Assembly (NCBI GenBank): GCA_025463005.1
Contig: JAOAPR010000131.1
Coordinates: 1 to 42,484, forward strand
DNA: 42,484 nt
Direction: 5' to 3'
From: Bryobacterales bacterium
Lineage (GTDB): Bacteria > Acidobacteriota > Terriglobia > Bryobacterales > Bryobacteraceae
Below, piece by piece: positions 26,943 through 35,546 of the stretch. The notes under the pieces are model-generated. The model was not told where the DNA came from, searched no databases, and saw only the letters and a program-made list of their open reading frames with translations. Numbering within the stretch: position 1 is the first letter of the stretch; each line of letters opens with the position of its first letter. Made by a program: the position numbers and the translations under genes.

Positions 26943-27497
26943 ATGTCACGAGTCGGAAAAAAGCCAATCCCGCTGCCCAAGAACGTGAAACTCACGATCG
27001 GCAGCGAGCTGCTGGTGGAAGGGCCCAAGGGCAAACAGACGGTTCCGATTCCAGCGGGAATCTCGCTGCGGCAAACCGATGGAATTCTTGAAATCATCCG
27101 CGACAGCGACGATCAGGCCGCACTGCACGGTCTGACGCGGGCTCTGGCCTCGAATGCGGTTACGGGAGTGTCGACCGGGTTCACGCGCGAGCTGCAGTTA
27201 TTCGGCGTCGGATACAAAGCCGACGTCAAGGGGCGGATCGCGACCTTTACCCTGGGGTACTCGCACCCGATCGAGTTCTATCTTCCCGATGGCATCGATA
27301 TGAAAGTCGAAAAGCCGGTGAACAATCTCACGCCGCTGATCCTGACCGGCGGCGACCGGCAACTGCTGGGCCAGGTGGCGGCGAACATGCGCGCCCTGCG
27401 TCCGCCGGATCCCTACAAGAACAAGGGAATCCGCTACGCCAACGAAGCTCTGCGGAAGAAGGCCGGCAAGACCGGTGCGGCGGGAGGCGCCAAGTAA
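26943..27497 (+). CDS. rplF: 50S ribosomal protein L6
   Basis: The 184-residue protein near the sarcin-ricin loop contains [11 protein letters not shown] at the start and the conserved [12 protein letters not shown] and [30 protein letters not shown] at the C-terminus. The tail is slightly extended. rplR starts one base after its stop. Confidence 0.97.
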   Translation: MSRVGKKPIPLPKNVKLTIGSELLVEGPKGKQTVPIPAGISLRQTDGILEIIRDSDDQAALHGLTRALASNAVTGVSTGFTRELQLFGVGYKADVKGRIATFTLGYSHPIEFYLPDGIDMKVEKPVNNLTPLILTGGDRQLLGQVAANMRALRPPDPYKNKGIRYANEALRKKAGKTGAAGGAK

Positions 27498-27498
27498 G

Positions 27499-27855
27499 AT
27501 GGCCAAGGAATCAAAAGGGATTATCCGGCAGCGGGTACATAAGCGCATCCGGCGGAAAGTGGCGGGAAGCACCGAACGGCCGCGGCTGGCGATTTTCCGC
27601 AGCGTCAAGCACATTTACGCGCAGGTCATCGACGATACCGTGGGACACACCCTGGCGGCGGCCTCATCCAACGAAAAGGCCGGAATCAAGAACGGCGGCA
27701 ACGTGGCCGGAGCCAAGTCGGTGGGGAAGCTGCTGGCCGAGCGCGCCAGGGACAAGGGAGTGAAGTTGGTGGTGTTCGACCGGGGCGGATATTTGTATCA
27801 CGGCCGGGTGAAAGCTCTGGCCGACGCGGCTCGGGAAGGCGGGCTCGAATTCTAG
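27499..27855 (+). CDS. rplR: 50S ribosomal protein L18
   Basis: The 118-residue 5S rRNA-binding protein starts at ATG 27499, one base after rplF. It has RHKRIRRKV-like basic N-terminus ([36 protein letters not shown]) and ends [26 protein letters not shown], as usual for L18. Confidence 0.97.
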   Translation: MAKESKGIIRQRVHKRIRRKVAGSTERPRLAIFRSVKHIYAQVIDDTVGHTLAAASSNEKAGIKNGGNVAGAKSVGKLLAERARDKGVKLVVFDRGGYLYHGRVKALADAAREGGLEF

Positions 27856-27875
27856 CCCAAGAGGATTTATAAGCA

Positions 27876-28388
27876 ATGTCAATAACAGCAGCAAAGCGCA
27901 TCGAAGCCGGAGGCCTGAACCTGAAGGAACAGGTGGTCTCGATCAACCGCGTCACCAAGGTAGTTAAAGGCGGTAAGAACCTGAGCTTTTCGGCTCTTGT
28001 CGTAGTAGGCGATCCTGGCGCTCGGATCGTCGGATTCGGAACGGGCAAAGCCAAAGAAGTCCCCGCGGCGATCAAAAAGGGGATCGAGGCGGCCAAGAAG
28101 AATCTGCGCAAGGTGAACGTCCTGGCCACCACCATCCAACATACGGTGCTGGGGAAGTTCGGCAGCGGACGGGTGTTGCTCAAGCCGGCGCCCGAAGGAA
28201 CCGGTGTGATCGCCGGCGGTCCGGTGCGCGCCGTGATCACCGCGGTGGGGATTCCCAATGTCCTGACCAAATCCATCGGCTCGCACAACCCGCACAACGT
28301 GGTGAAAGCCACCATCGACGCGCTGGAGCAGTTGCGCGACAAGAAGGAAGTGGCCGAGCTGCGCGGTCTGGTAGGGAAGGTGGGATAA
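27876..28388 (+). CDS. rpsE: 30S ribosomal protein S5
   Basis: The 170-residue protein lies near the mRNA entry and accuracy centre. It has the dsRNA-binding fold [33 protein letters not shown] and [54 protein letters not shown]. The length is standard. rpmD follows after 4 nt. Confidence 0.97.
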   Translation: MSITAAKRIEAGGLNLKEQVVSINRVTKVVKGGKNLSFSALVVVGDPGARIVGFGTGKAKEVPAAIKKGIEAAKKNLRKVNVLATTIQHTVLGKFGSGRVLLKPAPEGTGVIAGGPVRAVITAVGIPNVLTKSIGSHNPHNVVKATIDALEQLRDKKEVAELRGLVGKVG

Positions 28389-28392
28389 TCTT

Positions 28393-28572
28393 ATGCCGGG
28401 GAAGATCAAAATCAAGCTCATTCGCAGCCCAATCTGCACGCCGGAAAAACACAAGGTCATCGTTCGCGCGTTGGGGCTCAAGAAAATGAATCGGATCGTG
28501 GAACGACCGGATACGCCGGCCTTTCGGGGTATGGTGAAAAAGATTCCGCACCTGCTGGCGATCGTCGATTAA
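28393..28572 (+). CDS. rpmD: 50S ribosomal protein L30
   Basis: The 59-residue reading frame, too short for a typical length cutoff, encodes PGKIKIKLIRSPICTPEKH...VRALGLKKMNRIVERPDTPAFRGMVKKIPHLLAIVD. The pattern KIKLIRS...ALGLKKMN...VGMVKKIPHL is diagnostic of L30. It occupies the normal slot between rpsE and rplO, with 4- and 10-nt gaps. Confidence 0.95.
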   Translation: MPGKIKIKLIRSPICTPEKHKVIVRALGLKKMNRIVERPDTPAFRGMVKKIPHLLAIVD

Positions 28573-28582
28573 GGAAGGACGC

Positions 28583-29245
28583 ATGAACCTCAGTCAACTC
28601 AAGCCGCCCAAGGGTCAAAAGCACAAGAACCAGCGTATCGGCCAGGGCATGGGATCGGGCCGCGGAAAATTTTCCGGCCGCGGCGCCAAGGGCGCCAAGT
28701 CCATATCCGGATATTCGCGAATGCGCGGATTTGAAGGCGGCCAGATGCCGCTCCACCGGCGGCTGCCCAAGCGCGGATTCACCAATATCTTCCGTAAAGA
28801 ATTCGCGATCGTCAATCTGGCCACCCTGGACCAGATGGACGGCGATTCCTTCGATCCCGGGAAGTTGCTCGAACTGGGTGTGATCCGCAAGTTGAAGGAT
28901 GGCCTCAAAATCCTGGGAACGGGCGATCTGAAGCGAAAAATCCAGGTGAAAGCGCACCTGTTTTCGAAATCCGCCCTGGAAAAGATTCAAGCGGCGGGCG
29001 GCACGGCGGAAGTGATCCCCGGTGTGAAGCTCAACGCCAAATGGGTTCCGCCTCCGGTAGCCAAACCAAAGGCTGCGGCCCCCCAGACCGCGGAGGCTCC
29101 TGCCGCGGAAGCGCCCGAAGCCGGAGCGAAGAAAACCAGTGCCAAGAAAGAAAAGAATGCCGCGGAGAAGGGTGCGGCGGAGAAGGGCGCTGAAAAAACC
29201 AGCAAGCCCAAGCAGGCTAAACCAAGCAGTAAAGAAGAGAAGTAG
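28583..29245 (+). CDS. rplO: 50S ribosomal protein L15 with Ala/Lys/Glu-rich tail
   Basis: The core (1-~150) has LSQLKPPKGQKHKNQRIGQGMGSGRGKFSGRGAKG, GFEGGQMPLHRRLPKRGF and AGGTAEVIPGV. The protein is 220 residues against ~147 normally. The extra ~70 residues (PKAAAPQTAEAPAAEAPEAGAKKTS...) are a low-complexity charged tail ending SKEEK, two bases before secY. Confidence 0.94.
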   Translation: MNLSQLKPPKGQKHKNQRIGQGMGSGRGKFSGRGAKGAKSISGYSRMRGFEGGQMPLHRRLPKRGFTNIFRKEFAIVNLATLDQMDGDSFDPGKLLELGVIRKLKDGLKILGTGDLKRKIQVKAHLFSKSALEKIQAAGGTAEVIPGVKLNAKWVPPPVAKPKAAAPQTAEAPAAEAPEAGAKKTSAKKEKNAAEKGAAEKGAEKTSKPKQAKPSSKEEK

Positions 29246-29247
29246 CC

Positions 29248-30639
29248 ATGAAATTCCTCGAAGCGATTGCGAACGTCTTTCGGATTCCGGACCTTCGGAA
29301 ACGCGTCTTTTTCACCCTGGCCATGCTGGCGGTGTACCGGATCGGCGGTCATCTGCCGATTCCCGGTGTCGACGCCAAGCGCTTCGAAGAGTTCATCACC
29401 CAGAACCAGGGAACCGTCTTCGGCTTCTTCGATCTGTTCAGCGGCGGGACCTTTAGACGGTTAACGATCTTTGCGCTGGGCATCATGCCCTACATCACCT
29501 CGTCCATCATTTTGCAGTTGTTGACGGTGGTGGTTCCCACGCTCGAACGACTTCAGAAGGAAGGCGAGCTCGGCCGGCGCAAAATCACCCAGTGGACCCG
29601 CTACCTCACCGTCATCCTGGCCATGGTTCAGGCTTTCGGTATCGCCGGCCTGTTACAGACCCAGGGCGGCTTTGTTCGTACGCCGGGAATCGCCTTCACG
29701 CTGATGACCATGCTGACCCTTACCACCGGGACAGCCTTCATCATGTGGCTGGGCGAACAGATTACCGAGCGCGGTATCGGCAACGGCATGAGTTTGCTGA
29801 TTTTCACCGGGATCGTGGTCAACCTGCCGTCTGCCATCGTGGAAATTGTCCGGAAGGTTCAGACCGGCGACTGGCCGTTGATCCAGGTAGCCATTATTGT
29901 GATCATGATGGTCGCGGTGGTGGGCTTTATCGTACTGGTGGAGCGCGGCGAGCGCCGCATCCCGGTGCAATACGCCAAGCGCGTGATCGGGCGGAAAATG
30001 CTGGGCGGGCAGTCCACGCATATGCCGCTTAAGGTGAACGCCGGTGGCGTAATCCCTGTGATCTTTGCCAGCTCCTTGCTGGCATTTCCGCTCACCGCCT
30101 TACAAATCGATTTCGTCAAGAATAGCCGCGTGCTATCGGGCATGCTGACCGCCATCAGCGGAGCATCGCCGCTGTACTACCTGCTGTACACGCTGCTGAT
30201 CATTTTCTTCTGCTTCTTCTACGTCTCGATCATCTTCAATCCCAATGAGGCTGCGGACAACATGCGGAAGTACGGCGGCTTCATTCCGGGCATCCGGCCG
30301 GGCAAGAATACGGCCGAGTACATGAACAAGATCCTGACCAGGATCACCGTGGTCGGCGGCCTGTACCTGTCAATTCTGTCGCTGCTGCCGCAGATCATGA
30401 TCCAGGGCATCAAGCTTCAGCGGCTGCCGGGGATCGGAAACTGGATCGACGCGAATTTTCCGCGCTGGCTGCTGGACGGCCTGGGCATAACGTTTTTCTT
30501 CGGCGGGACTTCCCTGCTGATTGTGGTGGGCGTGGCGATGGATACCGTGAACCAGATTGAAGCGCAGCTAATCATGCGTCATTATGAAGGGTTTACGCCG
30601 CGGGCCGGTCGGATTCGAGGCCGGCGCAGCAGCGTCTGA
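29248..30639 (+). CDS. secY: Sec translocon channel subunit SecY
   Basis: The 463-residue integral membrane protein has ten hydrophobic segments, beginning FTLAMLAVYRIGGHLPIPGVD and including the plug-region FFDLFSGGTFRRLTIFALGIMPYITSSIILQLL. The cytoplasmic loop ERGERRIPVQYAKR (~231-244) is the ribosome/SecA-binding loop with conserved arginines, and IPGIRPGKNTAEYMNKILTRIT is also conserved. It exports and inserts proteins with SecE/SecG, which are encoded elsewhere. Confidence 0.97.
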   Translation: MKFLEAIANVFRIPDLRKRVFFTLAMLAVYRIGGHLPIPGVDAKRFEEFITQNQGTVFGFFDLFSGGTFRRLTIFALGIMPYITSSIILQLLTVVVPTLERLQKEGELGRRKITQWTRYLTVILAMVQAFGIAGLLQTQGGFVRTPGIAFTLMTMLTLTTGTAFIMWLGEQITERGIGNGMSLLIFTGIVVNLPSAIVEIVRKVQTGDWPLIQVAIIVIMMVAVVGFIVLVERGERRIPVQYAKRVIGRKMLGGQSTHMPLKVNAGGVIPVIFASSLLAFPLTALQIDFVKNSRVLSGMLTAISGASPLYYLLYTLLIIFFCFFYVSIIFNPNEAADNMRKYGGFIPGIRPGKNTAEYMNKILTRITVVGGLYLSILSLLPQIMIQGIKLQRLPGIGNWIDANFPRWLLDGLGITFFFGGTSLLIVVGVAMDTVNQIEAQLIMRHYEGFTPRAGRIRGRRSSV

Positions 30640-30647
30640 CCTACTGA

Positions 30648-31322
30648 ATGCCTCGGCTCTGCCTCATTCTATTTGGTTCCCCGGGTTCGGGAAAAGGCAC
30701 CCAGGCCAAGCTGCTTAAACAATCGCTGGGTATCGCCCATATTTCTACCGGCGATATGCTGCGGGAACGGGTGGCTTCGGGAGACGAAGTGGGCCGGGCG
30801 GTGGCTTCCCTGATGCAGGCCGGCGAGCTGGTTCCGGACGAAACGGTTAATCGCCTGGTGGAGGAGCGGATCGAGCAGCCCGATTGCGAGAACGGCTTTA
30901 TATTGGACGGTTATCCCCGTACCGTGAACCAGGCCAAGCTGTTAGCCGAGTTGCTGGTGCTGCGGCCGATCCGAACGGTCGTGATCCATCTGGTGGTGGA
31001 TTATAATGTTATTATTGCGCGTATCTCCGGCCGCCGGCAGTGCCCCACTTGCGGGTCACTGTATGGGATGACGTCAAGCGTGCCACGAGTTCCCGGGGTT
31101 TGCGACAAGGATGGGGCGACCCTGATGGTTCGCGACGATGATCGCGAAGAGGTGGTGCGGGAGAGATTGCGAGCCTACGAGCAACAGACTGCCCCGGTGC
31201 TGGCATATTTCAAGAAGTCGGGAATCCCATGCTGGGATGTGCCCGCTGCGGACGTCGCTCCGCAGGTGATCGCTAAAGAGATCGAGGGGTTAGTCCGGAA
31301 AGAGCGCGGCGAAGCAGCATGA
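30648..31322 (+). CDS. adk: Adenylate kinase (zinc-type lid)
   Basis: The 224-residue enzyme interconverts ATP + AMP and 2 ADP. The P-loop is GSPGSGKGTQA (about 9-19), and GDMLRE and DGYPRT are standard. The lid contains CPTCGSLY and VCDKDG, the Cys-x2-Cys...Cys-x2-Asp version of the zinc lid. The start is ATG 30648. It overlaps map by 4 nt, and both are conserved companions of secY. Confidence 0.96.
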   Translation: MPRLCLILFGSPGSGKGTQAKLLKQSLGIAHISTGDMLRERVASGDEVGRAVASLMQAGELVPDETVNRLVEERIEQPDCENGFILDGYPRTVNQAKLLAELLVLRPIRTVVIHLVVDYNVIIARISGRRQCPTCGSLYGMTSSVPRVPGVCDKDGATLMVRDDDREEVVRERLRAYEQQTAPVLAYFKKSGIPCWDVPAADVAPQVIAKEIEGLVRKERGEAA

Positions 31323-32089
31323 TCGTGCGCAAGAACATGGCCGAGCTGGAGAAGATGCGCTGTTCCGGCTTGCTGGTCTGGAAGATTCTGGACGAGCTTC
31401 GCAGGATGGTAGGCGAGGGAGTATCGACGATCGATTTGGAAGTGACCGCCGAGAAGATGATGACGGATGCGGGCGCCCGGCCGGCCTTCAAGGGCTATTC
31501 GACTCCGGCCACGGGAACCAAGTTTCCGTTTGTGCTGTGCACTTCGGTGAACGACGAGATCGTGCACGGAATGCCGTCGCAGAAAAAGGTTCTGAAGAGC
31601 GGAGATATTATCTCGATCGATACGGGCGTGCAGTTGAACGGGTACTACGGCGATTCGGCTATTACGGTGGGCGTGGGTGAGGTTTCCCCGGAGGCTCGCC
31701 GACTGATGGAAGTGACGCGCGAATCGCTCGAGATGGCTATTGAGAAGGCGCGGCCGGGCAACCGGCTGTTCGATATTTGCGGAACCGTGGAGCGGCACGT
31801 GACCGCCAACGGCTTTTCGGTGGTGCGCGAGTTCGTAGGACACGGGATTGGCACGCAGATGCACGAGGAGCCACAGATCCCCAACTACGTGGATCGGCGC
31901 AGCGAGAATCCGCGGTTGAAGGAAGGCATGGTTCTGGCGATCGAGCCCATGGTAAATGCCGGAAAGCCCGGCAGCCGGGTTCGGCCCGATAAGTGGACGG
32001 CGGTAACCGAGGACGGAAAATACTCGGCGCACTTCGAGCATACGGTGGCCATCACCGCGGAGGGCCCGTGGGTATTGACCAGGCCGTGA
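31319..32089 (+). CDS. map: Methionine aminopeptidase, type I
   Basis: The 256-residue enzyme removes the initiator methionine after deformylation. The metal-ligand set is visible: IDTGVQLNGYYGDSA (two Asp), GHGIGTQMHEEP (His), EGMVLAIEP (Glu), and a Glu in the C-terminal TAVTEDGKYSAHFEHTVAIT. Length is typical for type I without extension. It overlaps adk by 4 nt; infA begins inside its 3' end. Confidence 0.97.
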   Translation: MIVRKNMAELEKMRCSGLLVWKILDELRRMVGEGVSTIDLEVTAEKMMTDAGARPAFKGYSTPATGTKFPFVLCTSVNDEIVHGMPSQKKVLKSGDIISIDTGVQLNGYYGDSAITVGVGEVSPEARRLMEVTRESLEMAIEKARPGNRLFDICGTVERHVTANGFSVVREFVGHGIGTQMHEEPQIPNYVDRRSENPRLKEGMVLAIEPMVNAGKPGSRVRPDKWTAVTEDGKYSAHFEHTVAITAEGPWVLTRP

Positions 32090-32292
32090 GCCAGAAGGCG
32101 GAAGTGGTCGAATTGTTGCCCAGCGCCGGATACCGGCTGCGGCTCGAAAACGAGGACACCGTGGTGGCGCACGCGGCGGGTTCGGGTGTTAAGAATTTTG
32201 TTCGGTTGCGGCCCGGCGATCGGGTGCGCGTAGAGCTTTCTGCGCGCGATAAGACGCGCGGACGGATCGTGGAATTATTGGAGAAGCTATGA
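32068..32292 (+). CDS. infA: Translation initiation factor IF-1 (divergent)
   Basis: The 74-residue frame matches the S1-like OB fold of IF-1 ([28 protein letters not shown]...[28 protein letters not shown]) and sits in the standard map-infA-rpmJ slot. It diverges at the KMRKN stretch, where GSGVKN is found, and at the C-terminus. GTG 32068 was chosen because it gives the same N-terminal length as E. coli IF-1 and has GGAGGG just upstream; it overlaps map by 22 nt. GTG 32086, which would make a GTGA overlap with the map stop and 68 residues, is the alternative. Confidence 0.82.
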   Translation: MGIDQAVSQKAEVVELLPSAGYRLRLENEDTVVAHAAGSGVKNFVRLRPGDRVRVELSARDKTRGRIVELLEKL

Positions 32293-32402
32293 AAGTTCGG
32301 GCATCCGTGAAGAAAATGTGCGACAAGTGCAAGCTGGTGCACCGCAACGGTGTGGTGCGCGTGATTTGCGTGAATCCGAAGCACAAACAGCGGCAAGGTT
32401 AA
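32289..32402 (+). CDS. rpmJ: 50S ribosomal protein L36 (zinc-binding form)
   Basis: The 37-residue frame reads [23 protein letters not shown]...[13 protein letters not shown]11, C14, C27 and H32 are the zinc ligands of the C+ type L36. It overlaps the infA stop by 4 nt (ATGA) and is 13 nt before rpsM. The short length hides it from most ORF cutoffs. Confidence 0.96.
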   Translation: MKVRASVKKMCDKCKLVHRNGVVRVICVNPKHKQRQG

Positions 32403-32415
32403 GGGGAGACGGAAT

Positions 32416-32802
32416 ATGGCGCGTCTAGCAGGCGTGGATTTACCGGTCAAGAAACGGACCGAAATCGGGTTGACCTACATTTACGGAATCGGGCGCACGC
32501 GCAGCAAATCGCTGTGCCACCGCGCGGGGGTCGATCCGAATAAAAAAGTCGCGGATCTGACCGAGGACGAGGTCAACCGCATCCGTCAGATCCTCGAAGC
32601 CGAGGGCGCCGTGGAAGGAGATCTTCGCAAGGAGCTCTCCATGAACATTAAGCGCCTGATTGAGATGGGTTCGTACCGCGGGTTACGCCATCGTCGCGGC
32701 CTGCCGGTGCGCGGCCAGCGGACGCATACCAATGCCCGCACCCGCAAGGGCCCGCGGCGCGGCACGGTAGCGAACAAGAAGAAGGCGAGCGCGAAGACCT
32801 AG
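32416..32802 (+). CDS. rpsM: 30S ribosomal protein S13
   Basis: The 128-residue head protein contacts the P-site tRNA and L5. It has [74 protein letters not shown]. The basic tail ([10 protein letters not shown]) is a normal extension. It starts the alpha module. Confidence 0.97.
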   Translation: MARLAGVDLPVKKRTEIGLTYIYGIGRTRSKSLCHRAGVDPNKKVADLTEDEVNRIRQILEAEGAVEGDLRKELSMNIKRLIEMGSYRGLRHRRGLPVRGQRTHTNARTRKGPRRGTVANKKKASAKT

Positions 32803-32817
32803 TCGGAATCGGAACAC

Positions 32818-33225
32818 ATGGCAAAAGCAGCGGCAAAGACCGGAAAAAAGAAATCCTTCAAGAAGAAGGAAAAGAAGAACGTGCCCGCGGGCATCGTGCA
32901 CGTGCAGGCGTCGTTCAACAACACCATCATCACCATTACGGATACGGTGGGGAACGTACTGGCGTGGTCCAGTTCGGGCTCGCTGGGATTCCGGGGATCG
33001 CGCAAAGGAACTCCTTTCGCCGCGCAGCAGGCGTCGCTCACCGCGGCGAACAAGGCCAAGGAATCGGGCGTGCGCAGTGTGAACGTGAACGTCAGCGGAC
33101 CGGGTGCTGGCCGCGAATCGGCCGTGCGCGCGCTGTCGACCGCCGGCCTCGAAGTCCGTTCCATCCGGGATCGCACGCCGATTCCACACAACGGATGCCG
33201 GCCACCCAAGAAACGCCGCGTTTGA
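32818..33225 (+). CDS. rpsK: 30S ribosomal protein S11
   Basis: The 135-residue platform protein has a Lys-rich N-terminus ([19 protein letters not shown]) followed by the core [46 protein letters not shown] and the C-terminus [20 protein letters not shown]. The 100-nt gap after it, the longest inside the alpha module, precedes rpsD. Confidence 0.97.
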   Translation: MAKAAAKTGKKKSFKKKEKKNVPAGIVHVQASFNNTIITITDTVGNVLAWSSSGSLGFRGSRKGTPFAAQQASLTAANKAKESGVRSVNVNVSGPGAGRESAVRALSTAGLEVRSIRDRTPIPHNGCRPPKKRRV

Positions 33226-33284
33226 TTTTTTGTACGTAAGCAGGAAGAAGGCGAACGTTGCCGTAAACTGCACCGACCGGGTCA

Positions 33285-33308
33285 CTGGCCCCTGGCCGCT
33301 GGCCCCTG
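33285..33308 (+). repeat. Tandem CTGGCCCCTG motif in the rpsK-rpsD gap
   Basis: CTGGCCCCTG occurs at 33285-33294 and again at 33299-33308, a 14-nt period. The two lie in the rpsD leader, ending six bases before the GGGAGG ribosome binding site (33314-33319). A role in S4-mediated control is possible but not shown. Confidence 0.45.
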
Positions 33309-33325
33309 AAAAAGGGAGGTTCGAT

Positions 33326-33958
33326 TTGGCAAGATATATTGGTCCCGTCTGCCGGCTGTGCCGGCGGGAGGGGATGAAACTGTTTTTGAAGGGCGAGCGC
33401 TGCCACACCGAAAAGTGCGCCATCGAGAAGCGCAACTTTCCGCCCGGCCAGCACGGCAAGGATCGCAAACCTAAGATCGTCGGCTACGGCCTGCAGCTTC
33501 GCGAGAAGCAGAAGGCGCGCCGCTATTATCAATTACTCGAAGGTCAGTTCCGCAATCTGTTCGAGAAGGCCAGCGGAATGAAGGGCATCACCGGCGTGAA
33601 CATGCTCAGCATGCTGGAACGGCGCCTGGATAACGTCGTGTACCGGATGGGTTTCGGAACCTCGCGCGCGCAATCGCGCCAGTTGGTTCGCCATGGGCAC
33701 ATGAACGTGAACGGACGCCGCGTGGATATCCCGTCCTTCCAGGTGAAAGCCAACGACGTGATTGAAGTGCGTGAGAACAGCAAACAGCACCCCACCATTC
33801 TTCACGCGCGCGACGCCACGGCTCACGCACCCAGCCCCAACTGGCTGGAAGTCGACCGGGAGAACCTGCGGGCGAAAGTGCTCGGATCTCCCAAGCGCGA
33901 GGATCTCGTCCAGATCCAGTTGAATGAGCAACTGATCGTCGAATTGTATTCGAAGTAA
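33326..33958 (+). CDS. rpsD: 30S ribosomal protein S4
   Basis: TTG 33326 gives the canonical start ARYIGPVCRLCRREGMKLFLKGERCHTEKC; GGGAGG at 33314-33319 supports it, and the upstream open frame is not S4-like. The 210-residue assembly initiator has four cysteines (CRLC, CHTEKC) as in zinc-binding S4. The S4 RNA-binding domain is MLERRLDNVVYRMGFGTSRAQSRQLVRHGHMNVNGRRVDIPSF. S4 is also the alpha-operon repressor in E. coli. Confidence 0.95.
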   Translation: MARYIGPVCRLCRREGMKLFLKGERCHTEKCAIEKRNFPPGQHGKDRKPKIVGYGLQLREKQKARRYYQLLEGQFRNLFEKASGMKGITGVNMLSMLERRLDNVVYRMGFGTSRAQSRQLVRHGHMNVNGRRVDIPSFQVKANDVIEVRENSKQHPTILHARDATAHAPSPNWLEVDRENLRAKVLGSPKREDLVQIQLNEQLIVELYSK

Positions 33959-33970
33959 GAGGCCATCATC

Positions 33971-35047
33971 ATGTTTAAAGGATTTCAGAAACCAAAGCGG
34001 TTGGTCGCTAACACGGAAACGCTCACGGACCGGTACGGGATGTTCACCGCCCAGCCCTTCGAGCGCGGATTTGGGTCTACCATCGGAACCGGGCTGCGGC
34101 GCGTGCTGCTGAGCTCGATTGAAGGCGCTGCGATCACCGCTGTGCGGATCGAAGGCGTCGCCCACGAATTCAGCCCGATCCCGGGCGTGGTGGAAGATGC
34201 TACCGACATCATCCTCAACCTGAAGCAGGTTCCCTTCAAGATGCTCAGCGAGGGAATGCGCACCGTCCGCCTCAAAGTGGACACTCCCGGCGAAGTTCTC
34301 AGCGGGCAAATTGAAACCGATTCCGAAATCGAAGTGCTGGACCGCAACATGCACATCGCCACCATCGGCGAAGGCGGCAAGCTGTCCATCGAAATGCGAA
34401 TCAAATCCGGCCGCGGCTACGTCGGCGCGGACCGCAACAACGACGAGGACCTTCCGATCGGGTACATCCCCATCGACTCGGTCCATTCGCCTGTACGCAA
34501 AGTGAATTACTCGGTTGAATCCGCCCGCCTGGGCCAGATGACCGATTACGACAAGCTGACCATCGAAGTCTGGACCAACGGCGCGATTTCACCCGCCGAC
34601 GCCATCGGCCAAGCCTCGAAACTGTTGAAGGACCACATGGCCATCTTCATCAACTTCGAAGAGCTGCCGGAGACCGCCGAGGAGCCGGCCGAGCGCGCCA
34701 TGAGCCAGATGAACGAAGTGCTCAGCCGCTCCGTCGAAGAGCTCGAACTGAGTGTTCGTTCCTACAACTGCCTCAAGAACGCCAATATCCAGACCATCGG
34801 CGACCTGGTGCAGAAAACCGAAGCAGAGATGCTGCGCACCAAGAATTTCGGGCGAAAGTCGCTGAACGAGATCAAGGAAATTCTGGGGAGCCTGGGGCTG
34901 GGCTTCGGTATGAAGTTCGATTCTCAGGGCCGCCTGATTGCTCCTTCCGGAACACCTGCAATGCTGGGCGCGGGCGATATCGACGAGGATGTAGACGTGG
35001 AAGAAGAGGCGGAAGCGCCGGAGAACGAGGCCCCGCTCGCGGAGTAA
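33971..35047 (+). CDS. rpoA: RNA polymerase alpha subunit
   Basis: The 358-residue subunit has the N-terminal assembly domain ([56 protein letters not shown]) and the C-terminal domain ([51 protein letters not shown], ~255-305). An acidic tail ([24 protein letters not shown]) makes it somewhat longer than the ~330-residue norm. It sits between rpsD and rplQ as usual. Confidence 0.98.
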   Translation: MFKGFQKPKRLVANTETLTDRYGMFTAQPFERGFGSTIGTGLRRVLLSSIEGAAITAVRIEGVAHEFSPIPGVVEDATDIILNLKQVPFKMLSEGMRTVRLKVDTPGEVLSGQIETDSEIEVLDRNMHIATIGEGGKLSIEMRIKSGRGYVGADRNNDEDLPIGYIPIDSVHSPVRKVNYSVESARLGQMTDYDKLTIEVWTNGAISPADAIGQASKLLKDHMAIFINFEELPETAEEPAERAMSQMNEVLSRSVEELELSVRSYNCLKNANIQTIGDLVQKTEAEMLRTKNFGRKSLNEIKEILGSLGLGFGMKFDSQGRLIAPSGTPAMLGAGDIDEDVDVEEEAEAPENEAPLAE

Positions 35048-35065
35048 GCGCGCGGAACACAAGCC

Positions 35066-35524
35066 ATGCGACATAAGAGATCAGGATTCAAACTCAAGCG
35101 CGATAGCGGGTCCCGCAAGGCTCTGCTGAAGGGTCTGGTGACCAGCGTCATCGAACATGAGCGCATAGTTACCACCATTCCTAAGGCCAAAGCGGCCCGC
35201 CCGCTGGTCGAAAAGATGATCACGCTGGCCAAGCGTGATACTCTGCACACGCGCCGTCAGGCAGCGGCTTTCCTTGAAACCCCCGCTGCCGTCAAGAAGC
35301 TGTTCGATAAGCTGGGGACGCGCTTCGGCCAGCGCAACGGCGGTTACACGCGCGTAGTGCGTTTAGGCTGGCGCAAGGGCGATGGCGCTGAGCAGGCCAT
35401 GCTTGAACTGGTCGGCTCCGAGCTCGTAAAGCGCGCCGCGGAACGCGCCAGGCGCCGCGAAGAACGGCTGAAGGCGATACAGCAGGGCAAAGAAGACGGC
35501 GAGGGTACGGAACCCAAAGAATAA
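35066..35524 (+). CDS. rplQ: 50S ribosomal protein L17
   Basis: The 152-residue protein starts RHKRSGFKLKRDSGSRKALLKGLVTSVIEHERIVTTIPKAKAARPLVEKMITLAKRD and ends after YTRVVRLGWRKGDGAEQAMLELVG with a charged tail ~30 residues longer than usual. It is the last gene of the superoperon; a hairpin follows its stop immediately. Confidence 0.96.
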   Translation: MRHKRSGFKLKRDSGSRKALLKGLVTSVIEHERIVTTIPKAKAARPLVEKMITLAKRDTLHTRRQAAAFLETPAAVKKLFDKLGTRFGQRNGGYTRVVRLGWRKGDGAEQAMLELVGSELVKRAAERARRREERLKAIQQGKEDGEGTEPKE

Positions 35525-35546
35525 GTCCTGAAAGAAACTCAGGACT
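35524..35546. terminator. Hairpin after rplQ, possibly bidirectional
   Basis: AGTCCTGA (35524-35531) pairs perfectly with TCAGGACT (35539-35546) over a 7-nt loop, starting at the last base of the rplQ stop and covering the last codons of the convergent cobA gene. There is no T-run on the plus side; on the minus side TTATTCTTT follows, which suits termination of cobA. Confidence 0.6.
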
